NCBI GenBank assembly: GCA_963724385.1
Contig: CAVRUJ010000001.1
Location: 930,001-994,000, forward strand
Direction of reading: 5' to 3'
Length of the DNA: 64,000 bases
Source: DASXQK01 sp963724385
GTDB lineage: Bacteria > Pseudomonadota > Alphaproteobacteria > Dongiales > Dongiaceae
In this document: positions 34,801 through 43,342 of the stretch, piece after piece
Numbering within the stretch: position 1 is the first letter of the stretch
Layout of the letters: every line of letters begins with the position of its first letter
The notes under the pieces: model-generated
The model's database searches: none
Seen by the model: the letters and a program-made list of their open reading frames with translations, nothing else
What the model was told of the DNA's origin: nothing
Program-made: the position numbers and the translations under genes

Positions 34801-36375
34801 CCGGTGCAGGCCCCGGTACTGATCCGCGAGCACGGCCAGCGGCGTGTCGTCGCCCATGGAGCCGACGGCGTCCTTGGCGTCCTCGACCATGGGGTGGAGG
34901 ATCAACTCCAGATCCTCCAGCGAGAACCCGGCGGCGAGCTGGCGCCGGCGCAACGCCTCGGGCTCGAATATCGCGGGTTCGGCCCTGGCGCTGCGCACGA
35001 GGCTGTCGATGACCGTGATGTTCTTGACCCAATCGCTGAACGCCGCCTGGCTCGCCAGCAGGTCCATCAGCGCCCCATGGCGATAGAGCCGACCGGCGGC
35101 GAGGTCGACGCCGATGGTCTGGCCCGGGCCGACGCGGCCCTTCTCCACGACCCTGGTCTCGTCGACGCGCACCATGCCTGCTTCCGATCCGGCGAGAAGC
35201 AGGCCGTCCCCGGTAATGGTGTAACGCAAGGGCCTGAGGCCGTTGCGGTCCATGCCGGCGATCACCCAGTTGCCGGCAAAGGCGCAGATCGCTGCCGGCC
35301 CGTCCCAGGGCTCCATCACCGAGTTGCAGTAGCTGTAGAAGTCGCGATGGGCCTGGGGCATGGTTTCGCGCCCCGCCCAGGCATCGGGGATCAGCAGGGC
35401 CTTCACCATGGGCAGGTTTCGGCCCACGCCCACCATGGACTCGAACACGTTGTCGAGGGCGGCGGAGTCCGAGCCGCCGGGCTGGACCACGGGCTTGAGG
35501 GCATCCATGTGCTCGCCGTAGATCGGCGTCGCCATGCGCGTCTCATGGGCCTTCATCCAGTTGAGGTTGCCCTTGAGGGTGTTGATCTCGCCGTTGTGGG
35601 CGATGACCCGGAAGGGCTGGGCCAGATGCCAGGTCGGAAAGGTGTTGGTCGAATAACGCTGGTGGTAAATGGCGAAATTCGACACGAAGCGCTCGTCGCG
35701 CAGATCGGGATAGAAGGCCGTCAGCTGCTCGGCCAGGAACATGCCCTTGTAGATGACCGAGCGGCAGGAGAGGGAGCAGATGTAGAAATCCTTGATGCTC
35801 TCCTCGATGATCGCCTTCTCGATGCGCCGGCGGATGACGTAGAGGTCGATCTCGAACTGCTCCTCGTCCACGCCCCGGCTGTTGCAGATCATGATCTGCT
35901 CGATCTCGGGCCGGGTGGCATTGGCCTTTTCGCCGATCACGTCGACGTTCACAGGCACCTGGCGCCAGCCGTAGATGGTGTGGCCCGAACCCAGGATCTC
36001 CCGCTCCACCACGACCCGGGCGCGTTCCTGGGCGCCGAGGTCGGTGCGCGGCAGGAAGGTCATGCCGACGCCGAGCTTGCCGGGCCCGAGCGCCGACCCC
36101 GCCCGCCGGATATGGTCCTGGAAGAAGTCCTGGGGGATCTGGACATGAATGCCGGCGCCGTCGCCGGTCTTGCCGTCGGCGTCCACCGCGCCCCGGTGCC
36201 AGACCGACTTCAAGGCGGCGATGGCCGCCTCGACCACGGCGCGCCGGGGCTGGCCATCAAGCGCGGCGATCAAACCCACGCCGCATGCGTCATGCTCCTC
36301 GCGCGGGTCATAGAGGCCGCTCGCGGCGAGATGCGCGGCATTGCGGCGATAGGCGGCTGCGAAGTCCTCGACCAT
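31822..36375 (-). CDS. gltB: Glutamate synthase (NADPH) large subunit
   Basis: Makes glutamate from glutamine and 2-oxoglutarate. At 1517 residues it is full length. Cys31 in HDACGVGLIAALDG becomes the N-terminal nucleophile of the class II glutaminase domain after a 30-residue propeptide is removed. Later come the FMN/synthase domain (GEGGEDPARF, VTAEYLNSCRELEIKIAQGA), the 3Fe-4S cysteines in RQCHSNTCPVGVCTQDP, and the C-terminal beta-helix rich in Gly. ATG at 36375 is 4 bases after the gltD... side, that is, gltD follows in reading order upstream at 36380, and both lie on the same strand. Confidence 0.98.
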   Translation of the reverse strand: MVEDFAAAYRRNAAHLAASGLYDPREEHDACGVGLIAALDGQPRRAVVEAAIAALKSVWHRGAVDADGKTGDGAGIHVQIPQDFFQDHIRRAGSALGPGKLGVGMTFLPRTDLGAQERARVVVEREILGSGHTIYGWRQVPVNVDVIGEKANATRPEIEQIMICNSRGVDEEQFEIDLYVIRRRIEKAIIEESIKDFYICSLSCRSVIYKGMFLAEQLTAFYPDLRDERFVSNFAIYHQRYSTNTFPTWHLAQPFRVIAHNGEINTLKGNLNWMKAHETRMATPIYGEHMDALKPVVQPGGSDSAALDNVFESMVGVGRNLPMVKALLIPDAWAGRETMPQAHRDFYSYCNSVMEPWDGPAAICAFAGNWVIAGMDRNGLRPLRYTITGDGLLLAGSEAGMVRVDETRVVEKGRVGPGQTIGVDLAAGRLYRHGALMDLLASQAAFSDWVKNITVIDSLVRSARAEPAIFEPEALRRRQLAAGFSLEDLELILHPMVEDAKDAVGSMGDDTPLAVLADQYRGLHRFFRQNFSQVTNPPIDSLRESRVMTLKTRLGNLGNVLDQEESQCRLLQLESPVLLTSEFHAMRAYMGASAAVVDCTFSALGGSVPGGSASGGDNALRDAVQAVRRQAEDAVRGGAVHIILSDENAGPGRAAIPMILATGAVHTHLLRQQLRTFTSLNVRSGECLDIHHAAVLIGVGATTVNAYVAEASIADRHRRGLFGALSLEDCLKRYREAVDQGLLKIMSKMGIAVVSSYRGGGFFEALGLSRTLVAEYFPDMPSRISGIGMTGIQRRVLALHKRAWSEDVQPLPVGGFYRYRRGGESHAWEANLIHMLQSAVASESYQTFKKFSEAMEKRPPIAIRDLLAFEETGRSVSLDEVESITEIRKRFVTPGMSLGALSPEAHGTLNIAMNRIGAKSDSGEGGEDPARFRPQPNGDNANSAIKQVASGRFGVTAEYLNSCRELEIKIAQGAKPGEGGQLPGFKVTAEIARLRHATEGVSLISPPPHHDIYSIEDLAQLIYDLKQINPEARVCVKLVARSGIGTIAAGVAKARADVILIAGHVGGTGASPQASIKYAGVPWEMGLSEAHQVLTLNRLRHRVRLRTDGGIKTGRDVVMAAMLGAEEFGIGTAALVAMGCIMVRQCHSNTCPVGVCTQDPKLRQRFAGSPEKVINLFSFIAEEVREILARLGFRTLNEVIGRTDLLAQVNRGAADLDDLDLNPILAQADPGEHARYCTLEGRNEVPDTLDAQMIADARPLFDDGEKMQLQYNVRNTQRAIGTRLSSRITRRFGMAGLKPGHVTVRLRGSAGQSLGAFAVQGLKLEVLGDANDYVGKGLSGATIVVRPLPSSPLASQRNVIIGNTVLYGATAGRLFAAGQAGERFAVRNSGADVVVEGCGANGCEYMTGGTAVILGPVGDNFAAGMSGGMAFVYDATDVFPRYVNPDSVVWQRIDSLYWENLLRGLVAQHVAETQSRFAQQLLNDWAIERDRFWQIAPKEMLAKLPQPLSDRVVEERA

Positions 36376-36379
36376 GGTG

Positions 36380-37822
36380 CTACTCCGCTGCGACGCCGAC
36401 GGACACGGCTTGGCCCGTGAGATAGGCATGGATGCGCTCTGCGGCGTCGCGCCCGTCGCGGATCGCCCAGACGACGAGAGCCGCACCGCGGACGATGTCG
36501 CCAGCCGCGAACACGCCCGGCAGGCTGGTCATGGAGGTGGCGTGGTCGATCTTGATGGTGCCCCAGCGGGTCACCGTGAGATCCGGGGAGGCAAAGCGCT
36601 GGGGCAGATCCTCGGGATCGAAGCCGAGCGCCTTGATGGCCAGGTCTGCCTCGAGGCGGAACCGGCTCGCCTCGATGGGCTGGGGCGCTTGGCGGCCAGT
36701 GGCGTCGGCCAAACCAAGATGGATGCGCTGGGCGAGCAGGCCGGAGACGCGGCCTTCGCCGAGGAAGGCCTCGGGCTGGGCGAGGAAGACGAACTCCACG
36801 CCTTCTTCCTCGGCATAGGTCACCTCCCGTTGGGAGCCCGGCATATTGGCCCGGTCGCGCCGGTAAAGGCATTTGACCGACTTGGCGCCCTGGCGCACGG
36901 CGGTCCGCACGCAGTCCATGGCCGTGTCGCCGCCGCCGATCACCACGACATGTTTGCCCTTGGCGCTGAGGCTTCCGTTGCGCAGTCCCGGCACCTCATC
37001 CCCCAGGCTCGCGCGATTGCTGGCGGCGAGGTAATCGAGGGCCGGCAGGATTCCCGGCAGGCCGGAACCCGGCGCCTGCATCTCCCGCGCCTTGTAGACG
37101 CCGCAAGCGATGAGGAGCGCGTCGTGCCTGCGGCGCATTTCGGCGAAGGAGAGCTCGCGCCCGATCTCGGTCTTGAGCTGGAACTGAACCCCCGCTTCGG
37201 CCAGAAGGTCGGCCCGGCGCAATACCACTTCCTTTTCCAGCTTGAAGTTGGGGATGCCATAGATCATCAGGCCGCCGACCCGGTCATGCCGGTCGTAAAC
37301 CGTGACGCGATAGCCCCGCCGGCGGAGTTCCTCCGCCGCGGATAGGCCGGCCGGCCCCGCGCCGATGATGCCCACGGACCGGTCGAGCTCAAGGCGCGGC
37401 CTGGCCGGCTTCACCCAGCCTTTTTCCCAGGCGGTGTCGGTGATGAATCGCTCGATGGCGCCGATGGTGACCGTCCCGTGGCCGGCCTGCTCGATGACGC
37501 AATTGCCTTCGCAAAGCCGGTCCTGCGGGCAGATGCGCCCGCAGATTTCGGGAAAGTTGTTGGTCGCGGAGGAGACCTCATAGGCTTCCTCGAGCCGGCC
37601 TTCGGCGGCGAGCTTCAGCCAGTCGGGAATGTTGTTATGGACGGGGCAATGGACCTGGCAGAAGGGCACGCCGCATTGCGAACAACGGCCTGCCTGCTTG
37701 GCCGCCTGGTCCACGGCGTAACGGGGATAGATCTCCCGGAAGTCGCGACGACGGCCGGCGGCCGGCCGCTTGGCCGGCATCTCCCGCCCGAGATGGACGA
37801 AGCTCTGCATCTTCGACGCCAT
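36380..37822 (-). CDS. gltD: Glutamate synthase (NADPH) small subunit
   Basis: A 480-residue subunit passing electrons from NADPH to GltB. The N-terminus has two clusters of cysteines for 4Fe-4S centres (CSQCGVPFCQVHCPVHNN and CGRICPQDRLCEGNC), then the FAD fold (GIIGAGPAGLSAAEELRRRG) and the NADPH fold (VVIGGGDTAMDCVRTAVRQG). It is transcribed first, with gltB starting 4 bases after its stop. The AT-rich stretch before it (37840-37960) is the likely promoter region. Confidence 0.97.
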   Translation of the reverse strand: MASKMQSFVHLGREMPAKRPAAGRRRDFREIYPRYAVDQAAKQAGRCSQCGVPFCQVHCPVHNNIPDWLKLAAEGRLEEAYEVSSATNNFPEICGRICPQDRLCEGNCVIEQAGHGTVTIGAIERFITDTAWEKGWVKPARPRLELDRSVGIIGAGPAGLSAAEELRRRGYRVTVYDRHDRVGGLMIYGIPNFKLEKEVVLRRADLLAEAGVQFQLKTEIGRELSFAEMRRRHDALLIACGVYKAREMQAPGSGLPGILPALDYLAASNRASLGDEVPGLRNGSLSAKGKHVVVIGGGDTAMDCVRTAVRQGAKSVKCLYRRDRANMPGSQREVTYAEEEGVEFVFLAQPEAFLGEGRVSGLLAQRIHLGLADATGRQAPQPIEASRFRLEADLAIKALGFDPEDLPQRFASPDLTVTRWGTIKIDHATSMTSLPGVFAAGDIVRGAALVVWAIRDGRDAAERIHAYLTGQAVSVGVAAE

Positions 37823-38020
37823 CCTCGGTCTTCCCCAATGCCGGCAATTGATTAAGACATAATCATTGACCTGATTTTTCTCTCTGTCGAGTCACATCAG
37901 CCAGCTTCGGACGATCTGACCAAAATTGACAGAAAATTAGTTCCATTGCGGGACCAATTGACTCCTTCGGCTCCTACAGGCTGGGTGATATAAGCAGCGG
38001 CCTGCCGCCGGAGAGCTTCC

Positions 38021-38830
38021 TTGCCGCCGTTCCACATCGTCGTCATGGCCCTCGCCGAGGGGATCACCGAGCTGCTGCCCATCGGCTCTTCGGCCCATTC
38101 GGTGCTTTTTTCGGCCGTCTCCGGCTGGCCTGAGCAGGGCCTCGCCCTCGATCTCGCCGTCCATCTGGGCTTGCTGGCCGCGCTGCTCGCCTATCTTTGG
38201 CGAGACATGCTCCACCTGGGGGAAGGCTTCGCCGACCTTGTCCGGGGCAAGGTGGGGGTGGAAGCCCGCCAGCTGCCGCCGCTGCTCATCGCGGCCCTGC
38301 CGCCGCTCATTCTCGGATGGCCAGTCGAGCGCTTCGCGCCCGCCGCCGAGCTCGGTGGCGTGGCCATGGTGGCGTGGACCAGCATGGGATTTGCCGTGCT
38401 GCTCTTCTTCGCCGATCGCTTCGCGCTTACCGTCCAGCGCATCGAGCATTTGAGACTCGGCCATGCCTTCTTCATCGGCCTTGCCCAGCTTCTGGGCTTG
38501 GCGCCTGGCATCGGCCGGCTCGGCGCCGTCATCCTCGCCGCGCGCCTCTTCGCCTGCGAACGCCGGGAAGCGGCGCGCCTGGCCCTCCTGCTTTCGGTGC
38601 CAGCGCTGGCCAGCGCCTGCATTCTGGAAGCGCTCGGTCTCGCCGAGGCAGGCGGCGCAGTCCCGGCCAGCGACCTGCTCTGGGCGGCCGGAATCGCCGC
38701 CCTCGCCGGCTTTCTCGCCATCGCCTTCCTGATGCGCTGGCTCGAGACCGGCAAATTCGGGATCTTCGTCGCCTATCGGCTGCTGGTCGGCGGGACGCTT
38801 GTGTATTTGCTGTATTTTCGCGGAGCGTAG
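38021..38830 (+). CDS. UppP/BacA-like membrane phosphatase homologue, divergent
   Basis: A 269-residue polytopic membrane protein starting at TTG, resembling undecaprenyl-diphosphatase, which recycles the lipid carrier for cell-wall synthesis. The first motif ALAEGITELLPIGSSAH keeps the two Glu and the His of E-G-x-T-E-F-L-P-I-S-S-T-G-H. The second, GLAPGIGRLGAVILAARL, keeps Pro, Gly and Arg of P-G-x-S-R-S but loses both Ser. It may be a specialised paralogue with another lipid-phosphate substrate or reduced activity; a canonical uppP elsewhere would be expected. Confidence 0.8.
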   Translation: MPPFHIVVMALAEGITELLPIGSSAHSVLFSAVSGWPEQGLALDLAVHLGLLAALLAYLWRDMLHLGEGFADLVRGKVGVEARQLPPLLIAALPPLILGWPVERFAPAAELGGVAMVAWTSMGFAVLLFFADRFALTVQRIEHLRLGHAFFIGLAQLLGLAPGIGRLGAVILAARLFACERREAARLALLLSVPALASACILEALGLAEAGGAVPASDLLWAAGIAALAGFLAIAFLMRWLETGKFGIFVAYRLLVGGTLVYLLYFRGA

Positions 38831-38938
38831 AGAAGTATTCGGAAGTCACATAAAACTATCAGACTTCCGATTCACTTTCGCGCTTTCTCGTCACGACCGA
38901 GTCTGTTCCGGTCATGACGATGTGGGCGTTCCGGCGGG

Positions 38939-39880
38939 TCACGCTCTTGCGAATCGCCCGCCCGGCCTGAACCGCTCGAGATAGCTGGGCAGGATCGCTT
39001 CGAGGCCCTCGGGCTCGATGCCCAGCTCCTTCAGTCCCGCGAATTGCCCGCTCGGTACATTGTCGCGCTCCAGCAGGCGGAGCTGGTCGAGGGTCAGCGG
39101 CGGCTGGGGCAGCAGGCCCAGCAAGCCGGCTTGCAAACGGGCGAGCGGCATGGGTATGGGCAGCAGCAGGCGCCGGCGGCCGATCTGTGCCAGGAGGATC
39201 TCCATCAGACCCTTGAAGGTGTAGGCCTTGGGGCCGGCGAGTTCATAGGTGCGGCCTTGCGTTCCGGGATTCTCCAGCGCCGCCATGGCGGCATCGGCCA
39301 CGTCGCCGACATAGACTGGCTGGAAACGGGTGCGCCCGCCGCCGATGAGCGGCAGGGCGGGGAGAATCTGGGCCATCTTGGCGAAGCGGTTGAAGAAGTC
39401 ATCCTCGGGCCCGAAGACAATGCTTGGCCGCAGAATCGTCGCGGTCGGGAACTGGTCCAGCACCTGGGTCTCGCCGGCGGCCTTGGATCTTCCATAGGCC
39501 GCGGGCGAAGCCGGATCGGCGCCCAAGGCCGAGACATGCAGGAACCGATCCACGCCCGCAATCTTGGCCGCGCGGGCAAGGCGCCGGGGTCCTTCGGCAT
39601 GGACGGCATCGAAGCGCTGGGGGCCGCGCTCGTAGAGAATGCCGACCAGATTGATCACCGCCTCGGCGCCCGCAACCGCGGCGCTGACCGAGCGTTCGTG
39701 CCGGATATTGGCGGCGACGGGCGTGATCTGGCCCACATCGCCCATGGGTTTCAGGAACAGGGCTTCATCGGGGCGCCTGATGGCGACGCGCACCAGCCAA
39801 CCCCGCCTTGCCAGGCGCTGCACGATGTAGCGGCCGATGAAGCCGGAGCCGCCGAAGACCGTCGCAAGCCGTCTTGCCAT
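38939..39880 (-). CDS. Complex I NDUFA9-family NAD(P)-binding protein
   Basis: A 313-residue atypical SDR. MARRLATVFGGSGFIGRYIV has the GxxGxxG nucleotide motif, followed by AVINLVGILYE, FLHVSALGADP, YGRSKAAGE (the Y-x-x-x-K pair) and RPSIVFGPEDDFFNRFA. This is the pattern of bacterial homologues of the mitochondrial complex I subunit NDUFA9, thought to be a structural or assembly protein or a lipid-linked reductase. ATG at 39880 begins the Rossmann strand directly; longer frames into the tRNA region are not coding. Confidence 0.9.
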   Translation of the reverse strand: MARRLATVFGGSGFIGRYIVQRLARRGWLVRVAIRRPDEALFLKPMGDVGQITPVAANIRHERSVSAAVAGAEAVINLVGILYERGPQRFDAVHAEGPRRLARAAKIAGVDRFLHVSALGADPASPAAYGRSKAAGETQVLDQFPTATILRPSIVFGPEDDFFNRFAKMAQILPALPLIGGGRTRFQPVYVGDVADAAMAALENPGTQGRTYELAGPKAYTFKGLMEILLAQIGRRRLLLPIPMPLARLQAGLLGLLPQPPLTLDQLRLLERDNVPSGQFAGLKELGIEPEGLEAILPSYLERFRPGGRFARA

Positions 39881-39989
39881 CGCCCACCCCGCAGTGCCGC
39901 GCATGGGATACAGCGAGGCAAGGCCCTCTGGCAACAGGAGGATTTGGCCGTTGACATTGCCCCATGGCTGACGAAAATCGCGCACCCGA

Positions 39990-40076
39990 GCCCAGGTGGC
40001 GGAATTGGTAGACGCGCAGGTTTCAGGTACCTGTGGCCGCAAGGTCGTGGAAGTTCGAGTCTTCTCCTGGGCACCA
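39990..40076 (+). tRNA. tRNA-Leu (CAG)
   Basis: The sequence opens GCCCAGGTGGCGGAATTGG, with D-loop GGTAGACGCG, an anticodon stem CAGGT/ACCTG around loop TTCAGGT (anticodon CAG), a long variable arm and T-arm GAAGTTCGAGTCTTC. The acceptor ends CCTGGGC-A and the 3' CCA is encoded. It reads leucine CTG codons. Confidence 0.95.
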
Positions 40077-40111
40077 TCGGCTGCCGCCCGCATTAATGCC
40101 ACTGGAGCGCG

Positions 40112-40741
40112 ATGAACATCAGGCTGCATCGCGGTGATCTTCCCGCGGATTTGTCTCTCGGCAAGGTCGTGGCAGTCGACACCGAGACCATGGGCCTCAA
40201 TCCCTTCCGCGACCGTCTCTGCCTGGTGCAGCTTTCGGGCGGCGACGGAAATTGCGAACTGGTGAAGATCGCTGCCCCCGCCCCCGGCTCGGCCATGCCG
40301 GCGGCCGCGCCCAATCTGAAGCGCTTGCTGGAGGATCCCGAAGTCCTGAAGCTGTTCCACTTCGCCCGGTTCGACATCGGCATGCTGAAGCATTGGCTCG
40401 GCATCGATTGCCGACCGCTCTATTGCACCAAGATCGCCTCGCGCCTGGTGCGCACTTTTACCGACCGGCATGGCCTCAAGGACTTGTGCAAGGATCTGCT
40501 GGGGATCGATGTCTCCAAGCAGCAGCAGTCCTCGGATTGGGGTGCCGCGGAGTTGAGCCCCGAGCAACTGCGCTACGCGGCCGGCGACGTCCTGCATCTC
40601 CACGCCCTGAAGGCGAAGCTGGACGAGATGCTGGAGCGCGAGGGGCGCCGATCCCTGGCCGAAGCCTGCTTTGCCTTTCTGCCCACCCGCGGGAGTCTCG
40701 ATCTCGGCGGCTGGGCCGAACCCGACATCTTTGCCCACTAG
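40112..40741 (+). CDS. Ribonuclease D-like 3'-5' exonuclease
   Basis: A 209-residue DEDDy exonuclease domain without the HRDC domains of full RNase D. The metal ligands are visible: VDTETMGLNP (Asp, Glu), FHFARFDIGML (Asp) and RYAAGDVLHLHAL (Tyr and the final Asp). Short proteins of this type are common in Alphaproteobacteria and probably trim the 3' ends of structured RNA. The gene lies 35 bases after tRNA-Leu and may be transcribed with it. Confidence 0.92.
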   Translation: MNIRLHRGDLPADLSLGKVVAVDTETMGLNPFRDRLCLVQLSGGDGNCELVKIAAPAPGSAMPAAAPNLKRLLEDPEVLKLFHFARFDIGMLKHWLGIDCRPLYCTKIASRLVRTFTDRHGLKDLCKDLLGIDVSKQQQSSDWGAAELSPEQLRYAAGDVLHLHALKAKLDEMLEREGRRSLAEACFAFLPTRGSLDLGGWAEPDIFAH

Positions 40742-40755
40742 CCCATTGGGCTTTT
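40741..40755 (+). terminator. Weak terminator-like hairpin
   Basis: GCCC, loop ATT, GGGC followed by TTTT directly at the stop of the RNase D-like gene. The stem is short (4 bp), so it may be only partly effective. Confidence 0.35.
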
Positions 40756-40800
40756 GCTGCGGACTGATAGAATGCGATTTGATCCGGCGAAAGACGTGCC

Positions 40801-41787
40801 ATGACGGCGGTCGCCTCGATTCGTGATCAGACAGCCGACCGGGCCGCGGCGGAGCGGGTATTGCGGCTGGCGTCCGAGGGGCTGACCGCCCTGGCGGCGA
40901 GCCTCGACGCGCGATTTTTCCAAGCCCTCGACATCCTGGCCGCGGTCGAAGGCCGGGTGGTGGTCACCGGCATGGGCAAGAGCGGCCAGATCGCCCGCAA
41001 GATCGCGGCGACGCTGGCCTCCACCGGCCGCCCGGCCCTCTTCGTCCATCCGGGCGAGGCGAGTCACGGCGATCTCGGCATGATCGCCGAGGGCGACGCG
41101 GTGATCGCGCTCTCCTATTCCGGCAACACCGCCGAGCTCGCCCATATCGTCGGCTACGCCAAGCGCTTCCGCATCCCTCTCATCGCCGTGACCGGCCGGG
41201 CCGATAGCGCGCTTGCCGAGGCGGCCGACGCGGCCCTGGTGCTTCCCCGCGTCGCCGAAGCCTGCCCCCACGGCCTGGCGCCGACCACGTCGACCACTAT
41301 GATGCTGGCGCTGGGCGACGCGCTGGCCGTGGCGCTGCTGGAACGCCGGGGCTTCAGCGCCACTGATTTTCACGCGCTCCATCCGGGCGGCCAGCTCGGC
41401 CGGCAGCTGCGGCGCGTGGCAGAGCTGATGCATCGGGGCGATGCGCTGCCGCTTGTCGCCTTCGGCTCGACCATGAACGAGGCGATCCTGGCGATGACCG
41501 CCAAGCGCCTGGGTTGCGTCGGCGTCGTGGACGCGGGCGGGCGTCTCGCCGGCATCATCACCGACGGCGATCTCCGCCGGCACATGGCGCCGGATTTGCT
41601 CGACCGGCGCGTGGAAACGGTGATGACCCGCGGGCCGCGCACGATCCGTCCCCAGGCGACTTTGGCCGAAGCCATCGGCCTGATGACCGCCCCGGACCGG
41701 CCGATCACCGCTCTCTTCGTGGTCGAGGGCGACCGGCCCGTTGGCCTGTTACACATGCATGATTGCCTGCGCGCGGGGGCCCTATGA
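40801..41787 (+). CDS. kdsD: Arabinose-5-phosphate isomerase (KdsD/KpsF)
   Basis: Interconverts ribulose-5-phosphate and arabinose-5-phosphate, the first step to Kdo of lipopolysaccharide. The 328 residues comprise a SIS domain (VVVTGMGKSGQIARKIAATL, LSYSGNTAELAHI) and a C-terminal CBS pair (GVVDAGGRLAGIITDGDLRR in the first). It begins a run of LPS-transport genes, and lptC starts inside its stop codon (ATGA), so they are translationally coupled. Confidence 0.96.
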   Translation: MTAVASIRDQTADRAAAERVLRLASEGLTALAASLDARFFQALDILAAVEGRVVVTGMGKSGQIARKIAATLASTGRPALFVHPGEASHGDLGMIAEGDAVIALSYSGNTAELAHIVGYAKRFRIPLIAVTGRADSALAEAADAALVLPRVAEACPHGLAPTTSTTMMLALGDALAVALLERRGFSATDFHALHPGGQLGRQLRRVAELMHRGDALPLVAFGSTMNEAILAMTAKRLGCVGVVDAGGRLAGIITDGDLRRHMAPDLLDRRVETVMTRGPRTIRPQATLAEAIGLMTAPDRPITALFVVEGDRPVGLLHMHDCLRAGAL

Positions 41788-42443
41788 TGGCGATGCCGCA
41801 ACCGGCAGGTCCGCGCCGACCGCTCCATCCCCATGTCCGGCGCCACACCCGCATGGTCCTCACCATGCGCCTGGCGCTGCCGGCGCTGGCAGCCCTCCTG
41901 CTCGCCTGCCTCGCCTTCTGGACCCAGTTCGGCGGCGAAAGCGGCTTGTTCCGCCTGACGTTCAATCCGGGTCATCGCGAGGAATTCAGCGCGCTCACCA
42001 TGAGCAACCCGCATTTCGAAGGCGTGGATCAGCAGCAGCGCCCGTTCAGCGTCATGGCCCGCAAGGCAATCCAGATGGACAAATCGGGCGACGTCATGGA
42101 GCTGGAGGCGCCCGAGGCCAACGTCACCACGCAGGACGGTGCCTGGCTGGCGATCAATGCCGACAGCGGCCGCTTCATGCGCGTCGCCCAGAAGCTGGAC
42201 CTGGACGGGGCCGTCAGCCTGTTCCATGACCAGGGTTTCGAGTTGCATACCAGCGACGTGCAGGTCGATCTCGCGGCCAGCTCGGCCCACACCAACCGGC
42301 CGGTGCAGGGCCAGGGCCCGTCCGGGAACATGACCGCCGACGGGCTCGATGTCTTCGACGGGGGAAAACGGATCGTGCTCCTGGGTCACGCCCATGTTTC
42401 CATCTACGGTGGCGATCAGCTGACCGAGGCGCCGAAGCCGTGA
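41784..42443 (+). CDS. lptC: LPS export ABC transporter periplasmic protein LptC
   Basis: A single-pass inner-membrane protein that receives LPS from LptBFG and hands it to LptA. The N-terminus is basic, followed by one membrane helix (LALPALAALLLACLAFW, about residues 29-45) and a periplasmic beta-jellyroll (NPHFEGVDQQQRPFSVMARK, VTTQDGAWLAINADSG). ATG at 41784 overlaps the kdsD stop. The lptA GTG start overlaps its own stop (GTGA). Confidence 0.93.
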   Translation: MMAMPQPAGPRRPLHPHVRRHTRMVLTMRLALPALAALLLACLAFWTQFGGESGLFRLTFNPGHREEFSALTMSNPHFEGVDQQQRPFSVMARKAIQMDKSGDVMELEAPEANVTTQDGAWLAINADSGRFMRVAQKLDLDGAVSLFHDQGFELHTSDVQVDLAASSAHTNRPVQGQGPSGNMTADGLDVFDGGKRIVLLGHAHVSIYGGDQLTEAPKP

Positions 42444-43342
42444 GGGGGCCGATTGCGGCCGCATTGCTGCTGGGCCTCCTGGCTGCCGGCGGGTTCGCCG
42501 GCGTGGCCGACGCCCAGCAGGCCTCTCAGGGCCAGGGCTCCGGCGCCGTGGGCCTGGTGCCGAACTTCGGCAGCGTGGATACCGGCAACGCCGGCGCGCC
42601 CATCGATATCGAAGCGGATGACGGCATCGAATGGCGCCGCGACCAGCAAGTCTATATCGCGCGCGGCAACGCCCATGCGGCACGCGGCGACATTTCGGTC
42701 AACGCCGACAGCCTGATCGCCCACTACCACGACAACGGCGGCGGCAAGACCCAGATTTACATGATGGAAGCGGACGGCCACGTGGTCCTGAAGACCAAGG
42801 ACGCCCAGATCGTCGGCGACCGCGCGATCTACGACCTGGAGAAGGGCTCGGCGATCGTAACCGGCAAGGTCCTCAAGGCCAGTTCCAAGGAAGATTTCGT
42901 CACCGCGCGGGACAGCCTGGAATACTGGAACCAGCAAGGGGCGGTGGTCGCCCGCGGCAATGCCGTCGCCGGCCAGGCGGACCGGGAAATCCATGCCGAT
43001 CTGCTGACCGGCTATTTCCGCATCGAGCCGAACGGCGCCAAGAAAATGTACCAGGTCGAAGCGACCGGCAATGTCCGGCTGATAAGCCAAGGCAGTGTCG
43101 CCCGCGCGCGCAAGCTGGTCTATAATCTCGATACCAACGTCGCCGTGCTGGAGGGAGATGTGAAGATTACCCGCGGCAAGAACCAGCTGAACGGACAACG
43201 GGCGGTCTACAACCTGAAGACGGGCCAGGCGAAGATCACCGGCGGCGGCGGCAAGGTGAAGACTCTCCTGGTGCCCGGCAGCGAATCCGGCGCGGGGCTG
43301 GCACCCGGTGGCCTTGCCCCAGGGGGCGGGCTGGTGCCATGA
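42440..43342 (+). CDS. lptA: LPS transport periplasmic protein LptA
   Basis: Has a signal peptide (AALLLGLLAAGGFAGVADA) and an OstA/LptA domain rich in short beta strands, such as IDIEADDGIEWRRDQQVYIA and NQLNGQRAVYNLKTGQAKI. The protein bridges the periplasm as a slide for LPS between LptC and LptD. At 300 residues it is longer than the Escherichia coli protein, and ends in a Gly/Pro-rich tail. The GTG start overlaps lptC, and the stop overlaps the lptB start (ATGA). Confidence 0.93.
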   Translation: MRGPIAAALLLGLLAAGGFAGVADAQQASQGQGSGAVGLVPNFGSVDTGNAGAPIDIEADDGIEWRRDQQVYIARGNAHAARGDISVNADSLIAHYHDNGGGKTQIYMMEADGHVVLKTKDAQIVGDRAIYDLEKGSAIVTGKVLKASSKEDFVTARDSLEYWNQQGAVVARGNAVAGQADREIHADLLTGYFRIEPNGAKKMYQVEATGNVRLISQGSVARARKLVYNLDTNVAVLEGDVKITRGKNQLNGQRAVYNLKTGQAKITGGGGKVKTLLVPGSESGAGLAPGGLAPGGGLVP

